A DNA stretch of 64,000 nt from an uncultured Bacteroides sp. Lineage in GTDB: Bacteria > Bacteroidota > Bacteroidia > Bacteroidales > Bacteroidaceae. The DNA lies in the NCBI GenBank assembly GCA_902388495.1, contig CABMPP010000018.1, positions 16,321 to 80,320 on the forward strand, read 5' to 3'. The first letter of the stretch is position 1; each line of letters begins with the position of its first letter. Below are positions 16,169 through 25,148 of this stretch, piece by piece. The translations under genes were made by a program, and so were the position numbers. The notes under the pieces were generated by a model, which saw nothing but the letters and a program-made list of their open reading frames with translations, was not told the DNA's origin and searched no databases.

Positions 16169-19100
16169 ATGAAAAACATTCCTTTGCCGGATATTTATTG
16201 CCTTAAAAATCCGGACGTAAAACAATTATTTAGAATCATGCGAATATCTATATTCTTATTATTCTTCTGTGCATTCAGCCTTTGGGCGGAAAATAGTCAT
16301 TCCCAAAATGCCCGGGTGACTATCAATCGGAACAATGTTCAACTGGAATCTATTTTAAATGAGATCGAATCTCAAACTGACTATCTGTTTATATACAAGG
16401 AAGATGTAGATGTGAAAATTCATAAAAGCATCCGCGTTAACAGCAAACCGGTGGCAGAAGTGTTGAATAACTTACTGGCAGGTTCTTCCATCCACTATAA
16501 GATGGAGGGAAACCATATCATCCTTACTCGCAATGAAGCGTTGGGCGCCCAGCAACAGCAAAGTATAACCGGTATTGTGACCGATGCGTCGGGCGACCCA
16601 CTGATAGGTGTTACTGTAATGATAAAAGGGGCTGCCCAAGGTGCGGTAACGGATATTGAAGGTAAATTCTCTTTATCTGCTAATGTGGGTGATGTACTTC
16701 AATTCAGCTATATTGGATATATTCCACAAGAAATAAAGTTAACCGATGCCAAATTATTGCGCGTTGTGTTGATGGAAGATGTCAAGTCATTGGATGAAGT
16801 GGTAGTAGTGGCTTATGGAACACAAACCAAACGAGCAGTGACGGGAGCTATGGAAACATTGGATTTTGATAAACTCGCTGATGTTCCGGTTGCTCAATTT
16901 ACCCAAAAGATGCAGGGACAGATTGCAGGTGTACAAGTAAGCCAAGGTACGGGAGTGCCAGGACAAGGTATAAATGTCCGTATTCGTGGAGCGGCATCAC
17001 TGTCTACAGGTTCAAATCCTCTCTATGTTGTAGATGGTTTTCCTATTGTGGGTGATATTAATGATATCAATCCCAATGAAATAGAGTCAATGACAATACT
17101 TAAAGATGCGGCAGCAACTTCTTTGTATGGTTCGCGTGCAGCTTTCGGCGTTGTACTTATTCAAACGAAGGGAGCAAAAGCAGGAAAGACGGACATCAGC
17201 CTCAACGCATACATGGGAGTGCAGAATGTACCTCAAAAGGGCAGACCCGATATGATGGATGGAACTGAATGGGCACAATTCAAAAAAGAGTGCTATGAAG
17301 ATCTGGGACAAAGCGTTCCGTCGGCTTTCCAGACTCCTTCACAATATGGTAAGGGACATGATTGGTATGACGCCATGCTACGTAGTGCTATAATCCAGGA
17401 TTATAATGTATCTGTCAGTACGGGAAAAGATAAATTCACCAGTTCTTTCGTTCTAGGTTATTTCAATCAAGACGGTGTGTTGCTAAATTCTGATTATCAA
17501 CGTATTTCGGCAAGAGCAAACTCTACTTATCAGATTCTCCCGAATATGAAACTCGCCTTTAATCTGGCACCAACTTATAGCTTTGAGAACAGGCCGTCAT
17601 CAGACGGAGCATTCTTCAGTGGTGGCGGTTTGCTTGCCAATGCTACTTTGACTCCTCCTATTCTTTCCTATAAAGATGAAGACGGAACCTATCCTGTGGC
17701 GGTAACAACTCCCGGTATTACAGCCTTTGAAACTCCGAATTGGGTGCGTTCTATTCAGGATATTGTCAATAAGCGTGAGGCTAAAAGACTGCTTGCAAAT
17801 GCGAGCCTGCAATATGAACCTCTTAAAGGTTTAGTACTGAAAACCAGCCTGAATGGAGATATGGGCTCTAATTATCAGCACAATTTTCAACCTTCTACAG
17901 CAGGAAGAGGGTTTGCTGCTGCACCAAGTGCCATTGCTGCCAACTTGTACGAAGCCAACAACCGATACTGGTCCTGGCTATCCGAAACAACAGCCAATTA
18001 CTCGAAAGAAATAGGTGACCACACATTTGAAGTATTGTTAGGATATACGACACAGAGATTTCGTAGCGATTATAGTGCATTTAGCGGATCTAATTTCTCG
18101 GATGACAGAATACAGACTATTGATGCAGCATTGGTGAAGAACAATCCGACAATGGATATTCAGGAATGGAGCATGATTTCTTATCTGAGCCGTGTTAATT
18201 ACAGTTATAAAGGCCGCTATCTGATTGGAGCGAGTATTCGTAGGGACGGTTCATCCCGTTTTGGTAGTAACAACAAGTGGGGTAATTTTCCGTCGGTATC
18301 TCTGGGATGGATTGTAAGCGATGAGGCTTTTATGAGCAAACTTAAGAGTGTGTCCTTACTGAAGTTACGCGGAAGCTATGGAACAATAGGAAATAACAAT
18401 ATAGGAAACTATACACATTATAATACGGTAAGTGGCAATACAAATGCTGTGTTTGGCAGCACCACTGCAAGTGGAAGTGCGGTTACAGCTCTTGGAAATG
18501 ACGATTTAGGATGGGAAAAAACTCGTCAGTTGGATTTTGGCGTAGATCTTGGCTTATTCAACAATCGCATTACTTTTACTTACGATTATTATAACAAAAT
18601 AACGTCAAATATGCTCTATTCGTTACCTATACCTCAAGAATCAGGTTTCTCTACTTTGATAGGGAATGTTGGCAAACTAAAGTTCTGGGGGCATGAGTTC
18701 AGCATTAATTCCCATAATATTGTAGGTACTTTCAATTGGAACACGAGTTTTAACATCTCCTTCAGTGATAACCGTGTATTGGCATTGAGTGATTTGAGTG
18801 ACCAATTAGTAGCTTATTCAGGTATTGTGAGTACTATTTCCCGTGTAGGAGGTCGGATAGGACAATTCTATGGAATGGTGCAGGAGGGTGTCTATGTAAA
18901 CCAGGCGGATTATGATCAATCTCCCAAAGCTGTGGACTCACAGGTGGGAACTATTAAATTCCGTGATGTCAACGGTGATAAGCAGATTACTTATGGAGAT
19001 GATGAAAGTGGTGATAAGGCGGAAATAGGTAATCCACTTCCTAAGTTCGCTTTTGGTTTGACAAATAGCTTTGCTTACAAGAACTTCGATTTGACTATTG

Positions 19101-19552
19101 TTGCTACGGGGACTTATGGAAATAAGATTGCAGCTGCGGTAGAACAAGGTATGGCCAATCTTGACGGTCCTTTCAATGTAATGAAAGAGGTAAAGGACCG
19201 GTGGCGCTCACCCGAAAATCCCGGGGCCGGACTGTATGGTAAAACCACAGGAGGTACTTCGCGCGAAAGAGATATTTTCCATTCTCGTTTTGTGTACGAT
19301 GGTAGTAATCTGACCATTAAAAATATTACATTAGGATATACTTTACCATCCAATATTATCAAGTTTGTCAGCAAACTACGAATATACGCCAGTGTGCAGC
19401 AGGCATTTGTATTCAGTAAATACAAATATGGTAATCCTGAGGTCGGGGTAGATTTTGATGGAAACTCACCGGGAGCATTGTTGCAAGGTATAGATTATTC
19501 TACTTATCCGGTGCCGAGAACATTCACATTCGGTTTGAACGTAAACTTCTAA
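16169..19552 (+). CDS. SusC/RagA family TonB-linked outer-membrane protein with STN domain
   Basis: This 1127-residue outer-membrane transporter has a signal peptide, a secretin/TonB N-terminal (STN) domain at about residues 48-115, a carboxypeptidase-regulatory-like domain (SITGIVTDASGDPLIGVTV), the plug with SLDEVVVVAYGTQ and VRIRGAASLSTGSNPLYVVDG, and a C-terminal barrel ending in FGLNVNF. It imports oligosaccharides with the SusD partner using TonB energy. The STN domain marks it as a signalling transporter acting on the FecR protein upstream. The substrate is probably rhamnose-containing, judging from the GH78 gene. Confidence 0.95.
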   Translation: MKNIPLPDIYCLKNPDVKQLFRIMRISIFLLFFCAFSLWAENSHSQNARVTINRNNVQLESILNEIESQTDYLFIYKEDVDVKIHKSIRVNSKPVAEVLNNLLAGSSIHYKMEGNHIILTRNEALGAQQQQSITGIVTDASGDPLIGVTVMIKGAAQGAVTDIEGKFSLSANVGDVLQFSYIGYIPQEIKLTDAKLLRVVLMEDVKSLDEVVVVAYGTQTKRAVTGAMETLDFDKLADVPVAQFTQKMQGQIAGVQVSQGTGVPGQGINVRIRGAASLSTGSNPLYVVDGFPIVGDINDINPNEIESMTILKDAAATSLYGSRAAFGVVLIQTKGAKAGKTDISLNAYMGVQNVPQKGRPDMMDGTEWAQFKKECYEDLGQSVPSAFQTPSQYGKGHDWYDAMLRSAIIQDYNVSVSTGKDKFTSSFVLGYFNQDGVLLNSDYQRISARANSTYQILPNMKLAFNLAPTYSFENRPSSDGAFFSGGGLLANATLTPPILSYKDEDGTYPVAVTTPGITAFETPNWVRSIQDIVNKREAKRLLANASLQYEPLKGLVLKTSLNGDMGSNYQHNFQPSTAGRGFAAAPSAIAANLYEANNRYWSWLSETTANYSKEIGDHTFEVLLGYTTQRFRSDYSAFSGSNFSDDRIQTIDAALVKNNPTMDIQEWSMISYLSRVNYSYKGRYLIGASIRRDGSSRFGSNNKWGNFPSVSLGWIVSDEAFMSKLKSVSLLKLRGSYGTIGNNNIGNYTHYNTVSGNTNAVFGSTTASGSAVTALGNDDLGWEKTRQLDFGVDLGLFNNRITFTYDYYNKITSNMLYSLPIPQESGFSTLIGNVGKLKFWGHEFSINSHNIVGTFNWNTSFNISFSDNRVLALSDLSDQLVAYSGIVSTISRVGGRIGQFYGMVQEGVYVNQADYDQSPKAVDSQVGTIKFRDVNGDKQITYGDDESGDKAEIGNPLPKFAFGLTNSFAYKNFDLTIVATGTYGNKIAAAVEQGMANLDGPFNVMKEVKDRWRSPENPGAGLYGKTTGGTSRERDIFHSRFVYDGSNLTIKNITLGYTLPSNIIKFVSKLRIYASVQQAFVFSKYKYGNPEVGVDFDGNSPGALLQGIDYSTYPVPRTFTFGLNVNF

Positions 19553-19573
19553 ATTATAAAATAGAATACCATT

Positions 19574-21046
19574 ATGAAAAACAATAAATATATGCTGGCG
19601 ATGCTATTGTCATCGTGTATATTGACTGGATGTCAGAGTGATTTCCTGAATCTGCCATCCGAGACTTCCTTGAGTACGGCAGTCTATTACAAATCACAGA
19701 GTGACTTTGAACAGGCAATCAATGGCGCTTATGCTCCGTTACGCGATTTGTATAACGGTACCTATGGCGCTTGGGCGATGGGGGAAATGCGCAGCGACAA
19801 CACTACCTATAAATATAACCCCAATGACCGGGGTACAATAGAGGCTGAATTCGTAAAGAACTTCTTGGATGATGCAACCAATGGCGTACCACGTTCCAAA
19901 TATGTGATTGATTATCGTATTATTTCACGGGTGAATCATCTGTTGGAGCCAATAGATGATGTCAATTTTGACCAGCAGGTAAAGGATAACATAAAGGGAC
20001 AAGCTTATTTCCTTCGGGCATTGGCCTATTTTGACCTTGTACAATATTTCGGTAGCGTACCTATGCACTTGAAACCGGCAAAGACACAAGCTGACACTTC
20101 ACAACCATTGGCAAGTGTGGAAGATGTGTATAAACAAATTTTAGCAGATGCCGGACAAGCAGCTTCCTTGCTACCTCCTAAGAGTGAGCAGGAACTTGGA
20201 AGGGCTACGCGGGGAGCAGCAAAAACGCTTATAGGCAATGTATATATCGTACTGAAACAATGGGCAGAGGCGGAACAAGTACTGAAAGAGGTTACAGGTT
20301 ATGAACTGATGTCCCGTTATGCTGATGTTTTTGAACTAGCCAATAAAAATGGTTCAGAGTCTATTTTTGAAGTACAATTCAAGGATGGTAATGAAGGGTT
20401 GCATAGTTCGTTTTTCTACACTTTCTTAGTGCAGCCTATCACAGCCGAGGAGACTGAAACTATCACAGGTATTCCTGAAGTGGCACGTACGGTGGAGGGT
20501 TACAACATACCTACACCTGATATTCTGGAAGCTTATGAACCGGGAGATGCACGTAAGGACGCCTCCATAGGTATGCTGACTGCTTACGATACACCTTATC
20601 CTTATATTAAGAAATATTGCCATTCTCATACTCAGAGTGGAAAAACCGGTGATAATTGGCCGGTTTACCGTTATGCCGAGGTGTTGCTCTTTATTGCTGA
20701 AGCCCTGAACGAGCAGGGTAAGACGGATGAGGCTTTAGAATACTTGAATAAAGTAAGGGCAAGAGCTCTACTGCCTGTAAGTAGTGCTTCGGGGCAGGCC
20801 GAAGTACGAGAAGCCATTATAAATGAGCGCCGTGTGGAGCTGGCTTTTGAGAATAAACGTTGGCTCGACTTGGTACGTACCGGAAAAGCAGAACAAGTGA
20901 TGAAAGCCTATGGTGAGAGGGTAAAGGCCAATCCTATGTCTTACTATTTTCCCGAAGGATTTTCGGTAGCCCCAACTGCATTTACAGATATCCGCCTACT
21001 ATTTCCGTTGCCTGCATCAGAGGCTGCGCTTAGTCCTTATTTTTAG
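19574..21046 (+). CDS. SusD/RagB family nutrient-binding lipoprotein
   Basis: A 490-residue surface lipoprotein. The lipobox ILTGC is followed by the SusD N-terminal pattern (FLNLPSETSLSTAVYY, FEQAINGAYAPLRD). TPR-like helices follow (GQAYFLRALAYFDLVQYFG), and the C-terminal RagB/SusD region has VYRYAEVLLFIAEALNEQG and INERRVELAFENKRWLDL. It caps the SusC barrel and binds glycan. It starts 21 nt after SusC and is cotranscribed. Length and motifs are normal. Confidence 0.95.
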   Translation: MKNNKYMLAMLLSSCILTGCQSDFLNLPSETSLSTAVYYKSQSDFEQAINGAYAPLRDLYNGTYGAWAMGEMRSDNTTYKYNPNDRGTIEAEFVKNFLDDATNGVPRSKYVIDYRIISRVNHLLEPIDDVNFDQQVKDNIKGQAYFLRALAYFDLVQYFGSVPMHLKPAKTQADTSQPLASVEDVYKQILADAGQAASLLPPKSEQELGRATRGAAKTLIGNVYIVLKQWAEAEQVLKEVTGYELMSRYADVFELANKNGSESIFEVQFKDGNEGLHSSFFYTFLVQPITAEETETITGIPEVARTVEGYNIPTPDILEAYEPGDARKDASIGMLTAYDTPYPYIKKYCHSHTQSGKTGDNWPVYRYAEVLLFIAEALNEQGKTDEALEYLNKVRARALLPVSSASGQAEVREAIINERRVELAFENKRWLDLVRTGKAEQVMKAYGERVKANPMSYYFPEGFSVAPTAFTDIRLLFPLPASEAALSPYF

Positions 21047-21072
21047 TGGATTCTCGTAGAATTTAAATCAGT

Positions 21073-21117
21073 GGAACGGCATTATACTATTCTAAAACTA
21101 GTTGATATTGCCGTTCC
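21073..21117 (+). terminator. Hairpin between SusD and GH78 genes
   Basis: GGAACGGCA and TGCCGTTCC are perfectly complementary around a 27-nt loop. There is no T run, so it could be an attenuator or RNA-processing site that lowers GH78 expression relative to SusCD. Confidence 0.4.
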
Positions 21118-21163
21118 GTAAAATATTTGCTCGTAAACTTGTTTAAAATAAACTATCATATAT

Positions 21164-24100
21164 ATGAAGATTTACAAACTTCTCATTCTGTTCTTTACAG
21201 TATGTATGACATGTCAGGCTAGGTTACAATCTGGTAATGTTTCTTTTTCTGTCAGGAGATTGCAGACGGAATATGCTGTAACTCCTTTGGGAATTGATAC
21301 TGAACTTCCCCGATTCAGTTGGCAAATGGAAGCTCCTTATTTCGAACGGGGACAATGGCAGGCAGCTTATCAAATCACCGTTTCAGATGAGGAAGGGAAA
21401 CTTGTGTGGAACAGTGAAAAGACAAAAGGAGGAAACTCTTTGAATATTGAGTATGCTGGTATACCTTTGCAACCTTCTACTCGTTATTGGTGGACTGTAA
21501 ATGTCTGGAATCAGAAAGGTGAACAAGCGTCAGAAAGTTCTTGGTTTGAAACGGGCTTAATGAGTCGCGACCACGCCTATCAAGGATGGGATGGTGCGAA
21601 ATGGATTGGTGGTGGGGATAAGGATATGACCTTATATTCACATTATCTTCCAGTTTTCAGATTAGACTTTTCCCTCAGGTTAGATAAAGTTTCGAATAGT
21701 ACCCGTGCAAGTTTTATATATGGGGCTAATGATACTCGTTTAATGGATAGGAACAAGAATTTATATCATCTGGAGAATAAGAAAAATGAGTCTTACATCA
21801 AGGTTGAATTGGACATTGCTCCGTTAGCTTCGGATAAGGAAGCAATACTGAATATTTATAGAGTAGGTTATCACCCGGATGATAAGTCGGATACTCCTTA
21901 TGTGAGCTTTCCTATTCCGCAGAACTTGATTGACAAAGATAATAAGTATGCTTGTCACGTGGTTAAGCTCAGTTCTGAGTTAGGCTTTACGAAATTCTAT
22001 ATTGATAATTCTAAAAAGGAAGTAGGTTCGGTTAATTTGAATCCATTGGGACAGGGAGGTGATTTCATTGCTTTTCCGGTAGTAGGGGACATTGGTTTTT
22101 TTGTTCCTGCTAAACAAGGGGCTTTTTTTTCAAAAGTGAACATAGTCAATTATAGAACCCCTTCGAATGTGGTATCAACAGTGAAAGATGGGGAATATCG
22201 TGTAGTAAGTGGTACTAACGACTTTTGGGAGATTTTTACTCCAAAAGGAAATTCCTCTCCTATGCTTAGAACAGTTTTTGCTTCTCCGGATATGGAAATA
22301 GCTAAGGCACGTTTATATGTTACTGCCCGTGGTATCTATGAGATATATCTCAATGGACGGCGGGTAGGAAACGATTATTTTAATCCCGGAGTGACTCAGT
22401 ATAATAAAACACATTTATATCAAACATTTGATGTTACGGACTATATACATTCAGGTCAAAATGCCATCGGAGCTTTTTTGGCAGAAGGCTGGTGGAGTGG
22501 TGGCGCAACTTTTACAGGAGATAATTGGAACTTTTTTGGTGATCGTCAGTCATTATTAGCTAAATTAGTTATCACCTATAAGAATGGACAAGAAAAGGTT
22601 ATTGTTACTGATCCTTCTACCTGGCAGTATTTTAGCAATGGTCCTATTCTTTACGGTAGTTTCTTCCAAGGGGAAGTATATGATGCCTTGAAAGATGCGG
22701 AAATAGAGGGATGGAGTACTGCTTCATATACTGCAACCAATTGGAAACCGGCAACAGAAGTTGTTTTGGAAGGAAATGTTAGTACAGCGGGAAATCCGAA
22801 TATGCCTTGGGTAAATGATTATTCTGATTATAAACTTATGGGACAGTTTGGACAGACAGTCCAGGCTGTTAATGAGTTGACGGCACTTTCTGTAGAAGAA
22901 GTTCGTCCGGGAGTATATGTTTACGATATGGGGCAAAACATGGTAGGCGTACCTAAAGTCAAGCTGTCGGGAATAAAACCCGGTACAAGGATTTATCTGC
23001 GTTTTGCTGAAGTGAAATATCCTGATTTACCAGAATATGCAGCTAATGTAGGAATGATAATGCTTGAGAATATTCGTGCGGCTATGGCGCAAGATATTTA
23101 CATTGCTAGAGGAGGAGAAGAAATAATCTTTCCCCGCTTTACGTATCACGGTTATCGTTTTATAGAAATTACAGGTATTGATACTCCTATACCGATAGAA
23201 GCGGTGAAAGGGGTGGTACTTAGTTCTATTCATAAGCTCGCCTCACATTACGAAACTTCTAATGCGATGGTGAATAAATTGTGGGAAAACATCACATGGT
23301 CTTCTTTCGGGAACTTCTTGTCTATACCTACTGACTGCCCCCAACGTAACGAACGTTTGGGATGGGCTGGGGATATTTCTGTATTTTCTCGTACGGCAAC
23401 TTATTTGGCAGATGTTCCTCAATTTTTGAGAAGATATCTTCAGGCTATGCGTGATGTGCAGCGTAATGACGGATGTTTCCCCGATATAGCTCCTTTGGGT
23501 GGCGGATTTGGTGGCTTGCTATGGGGAAGTGCTGGAATAACAGTACCTTGGGAATGTTATCAGCAGTATGGAGATAAAGTCTTACTGAATGAACATTATG
23601 ATGCTATGAAGCAATATATTTCCCATATTCTTGATAAGATGATTGATCAGGAAACTGGTTTACTTGTCCAAAACAGAGCATGGGGTGACTTGGGTGACTG
23701 GTTAGGATTGGAGGATGAGAAGAATGACAGGTCACTTTTGTGGGAGGCATATTTCATCTACGATTTGGAACTAATGCACAAAATGGCTGTTGCTTTAGGA
23801 AAGGGAAGTGATGCCGAATGGTTCAGAAAGTTGCATGATGAAAGAAAAGCATTCTTCAACAAGATTTATATCCGTCCCAGTGATAGCAAGACTGTTTTTT
23901 CTTCTTTTATTCCCGATAAACAAGGAACTTTGATTGATATTCAGACCTCTTATGTACTTCCACTTGTGTTTGATATTATTAATAATGAGCAGAAAAGTAA
24001 AGTCATAAAGAATCTGATAGAGACAGTAACGAGGAAGAATACGACCGACCGTGGTAAGTTGTGTCCAACCTATTCGTTAATGACAGGTTTTATTGGCACA

Positions 24101-24679
24101 GCATGGATAAGTAAGGCGCTGTCAGATAATGGATATTCCGATATAGCCTATCATTTGCTGCAACAAACAAGCTATCCTTCATGGTTATATTCTGTAGACC
24201 AGGGTGCAACTACTATTTGGGAGCGATTGAATTCTTATACACATGTCGATGGATTCGGAGGAAATAACCGTATGAATTCTTTTAATCATTATTCTTTTGG
24301 TGCGGTGGGAAGTTGGATGTATAATTACTCTCTTGGCATACAACGTGATGAGGCTTCACCTGGTTTTAAGCATTTTATCTTGAAGCCGGAAATAGATTTG
24401 ACGGGAAAAATGAAATATGCAAAAGGGTATTATGACTCCATGTATGGACGTATCGGGAGTGGCTGGAAGGTGGAAAATGAAATAGCCTATTATACTTTCA
24501 ATATTCCGGGTAATACTTCTGCTTTAGTTTGTCTACCGGCTTCGTCTGTAAAAGATATTAAGGAGAGTGGGAAAGACATTCATAAAAAGCATGAAGGGAT
24601 TAAATTCATAAGTGAGGATAATGGCACTGTGACATTTGAATTATTGTCCGGTAACTATTTCTTCGAAGTGAAAAGATAA
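21164..24679 (+). CDS. Family 78 alpha-L-rhamnosidase
   Basis: A 1171-residue exported enzyme. The N-terminal beta domain starts with LQTEYAVTPLGIDTELPRFSW, typical of bacterial rhamnosidases. The catalytic (alpha/alpha)6 barrel contains the GH78 signature DCPQRNERLGWAGD (residues 724-737), including E730 and acidic residues of the active site. The C-terminal beta domain follows (FKHFILKPEIDL). It cleaves terminal alpha-L-rhamnose. It is larger than the common ~900-residue form because about 180 residues (~170-345) are inserted after the first domain. It is the only enzyme of this locus, which suggests a simple rhamnoside or a substrate shared with other loci. Confidence 0.93.
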   Translation: MKIYKLLILFFTVCMTCQARLQSGNVSFSVRRLQTEYAVTPLGIDTELPRFSWQMEAPYFERGQWQAAYQITVSDEEGKLVWNSEKTKGGNSLNIEYAGIPLQPSTRYWWTVNVWNQKGEQASESSWFETGLMSRDHAYQGWDGAKWIGGGDKDMTLYSHYLPVFRLDFSLRLDKVSNSTRASFIYGANDTRLMDRNKNLYHLENKKNESYIKVELDIAPLASDKEAILNIYRVGYHPDDKSDTPYVSFPIPQNLIDKDNKYACHVVKLSSELGFTKFYIDNSKKEVGSVNLNPLGQGGDFIAFPVVGDIGFFVPAKQGAFFSKVNIVNYRTPSNVVSTVKDGEYRVVSGTNDFWEIFTPKGNSSPMLRTVFASPDMEIAKARLYVTARGIYEIYLNGRRVGNDYFNPGVTQYNKTHLYQTFDVTDYIHSGQNAIGAFLAEGWWSGGATFTGDNWNFFGDRQSLLAKLVITYKNGQEKVIVTDPSTWQYFSNGPILYGSFFQGEVYDALKDAEIEGWSTASYTATNWKPATEVVLEGNVSTAGNPNMPWVNDYSDYKLMGQFGQTVQAVNELTALSVEEVRPGVYVYDMGQNMVGVPKVKLSGIKPGTRIYLRFAEVKYPDLPEYAANVGMIMLENIRAAMAQDIYIARGGEEIIFPRFTYHGYRFIEITGIDTPIPIEAVKGVVLSSIHKLASHYETSNAMVNKLWENITWSSFGNFLSIPTDCPQRNERLGWAGDISVFSRTATYLADVPQFLRRYLQAMRDVQRNDGCFPDIAPLGGGFGGLLWGSAGITVPWECYQQYGDKVLLNEHYDAMKQYISHILDKMIDQETGLLVQNRAWGDLGDWLGLEDEKNDRSLLWEAYFIYDLELMHKMAVALGKGSDAEWFRKLHDERKAFFNKIYIRPSDSKTVFSSFIPDKQGTLIDIQTSYVLPLVFDIINNEQKSKVIKNLIETVTRKNTTDRGKLCPTYSLMTGFIGTAWISKALSDNGYSDIAYHLLQQTSYPSWLYSVDQGATTIWERLNSYTHVDGFGGNNRMNSFNHYSFGAVGSWMYNYSLGIQRDEASPGFKHFILKPEIDLTGKMKYAKGYYDSMYGRIGSGWKVENEIAYYTFNIPGNTSALVCLPASSVKDIKESGKDIHKKHEGIKFISEDNGTVTFELLSGNYFFEVKR

Positions 24680-24707
24680 GGAAACGGATATAGGAGGCAT
24701 GTCGGTA

Positions 24708-25139
24708 CTATGAACTTGCCTCCTTCCCCGCGCACTCCGGACAAATCCCCTTCAACACATAATTGATACTATTCAGCGTAAACCCTTGCGGCAGCTTTAC
24801 CACCGGCGTAGGGATATTGGTGAAACAGAACGTCTTGTTGCACTTCTCGCAGTGGAAGTGGGTATGCAGGTCGTTCACTTCGCAGGAACAACTGTTGCTA
24901 CATACGGCATACTTGAACGAGCCGGTTCCGTCATCAATGCTATGTATCAGGTGGTGGGAAAGAAATAAAGTAATGGTACGGAAGATGGTGGACTTGTCTA
25001 CCGTGTCCAGCATATTCTCCAAGTCCAGCAGAGATACAGACCGGTTGGCCTGCATCATGGCTTGTAACACTAATATACGTATGGCTGTGGGTTGTATCTC
25101 CCTCTTAGCCAACAGGTCTAAATATTTCTTCTCGTCCAT
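24708..25139 (-). CDS. Fur family metal-responsive transcriptional regulator
   Basis: This 143-residue protein has a winged-helix N-terminus (IQPTAIRILVLQAMMQA, VDKSTIFRTITLFL) and a metal-binding C-terminus with HTHFHCEKC and a second CPEC pair, the structural zinc site of Fur/Zur/PerR proteins. Metal specificity cannot be read with certainty. It is encoded 9 nt downstream of a Zn/Cd/Pb-type P1B ATPase, so a zinc-responsive role is plausible. It is co-transcribed as the second gene. Confidence 0.88.
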   Translation of the reverse strand: MDEKKYLDLLAKREIQPTAIRILVLQAMMQANRSVSLLDLENMLDTVDKSTIFRTITLFLSHHLIHSIDDGTGSFKYAVCSNSCSCEVNDLHTHFHCEKCNKTFCFTNIPTPVVKLPQGFTLNSINYVLKGICPECAGKEASS

Positions 25140-25148
25140 TTCTTATTC

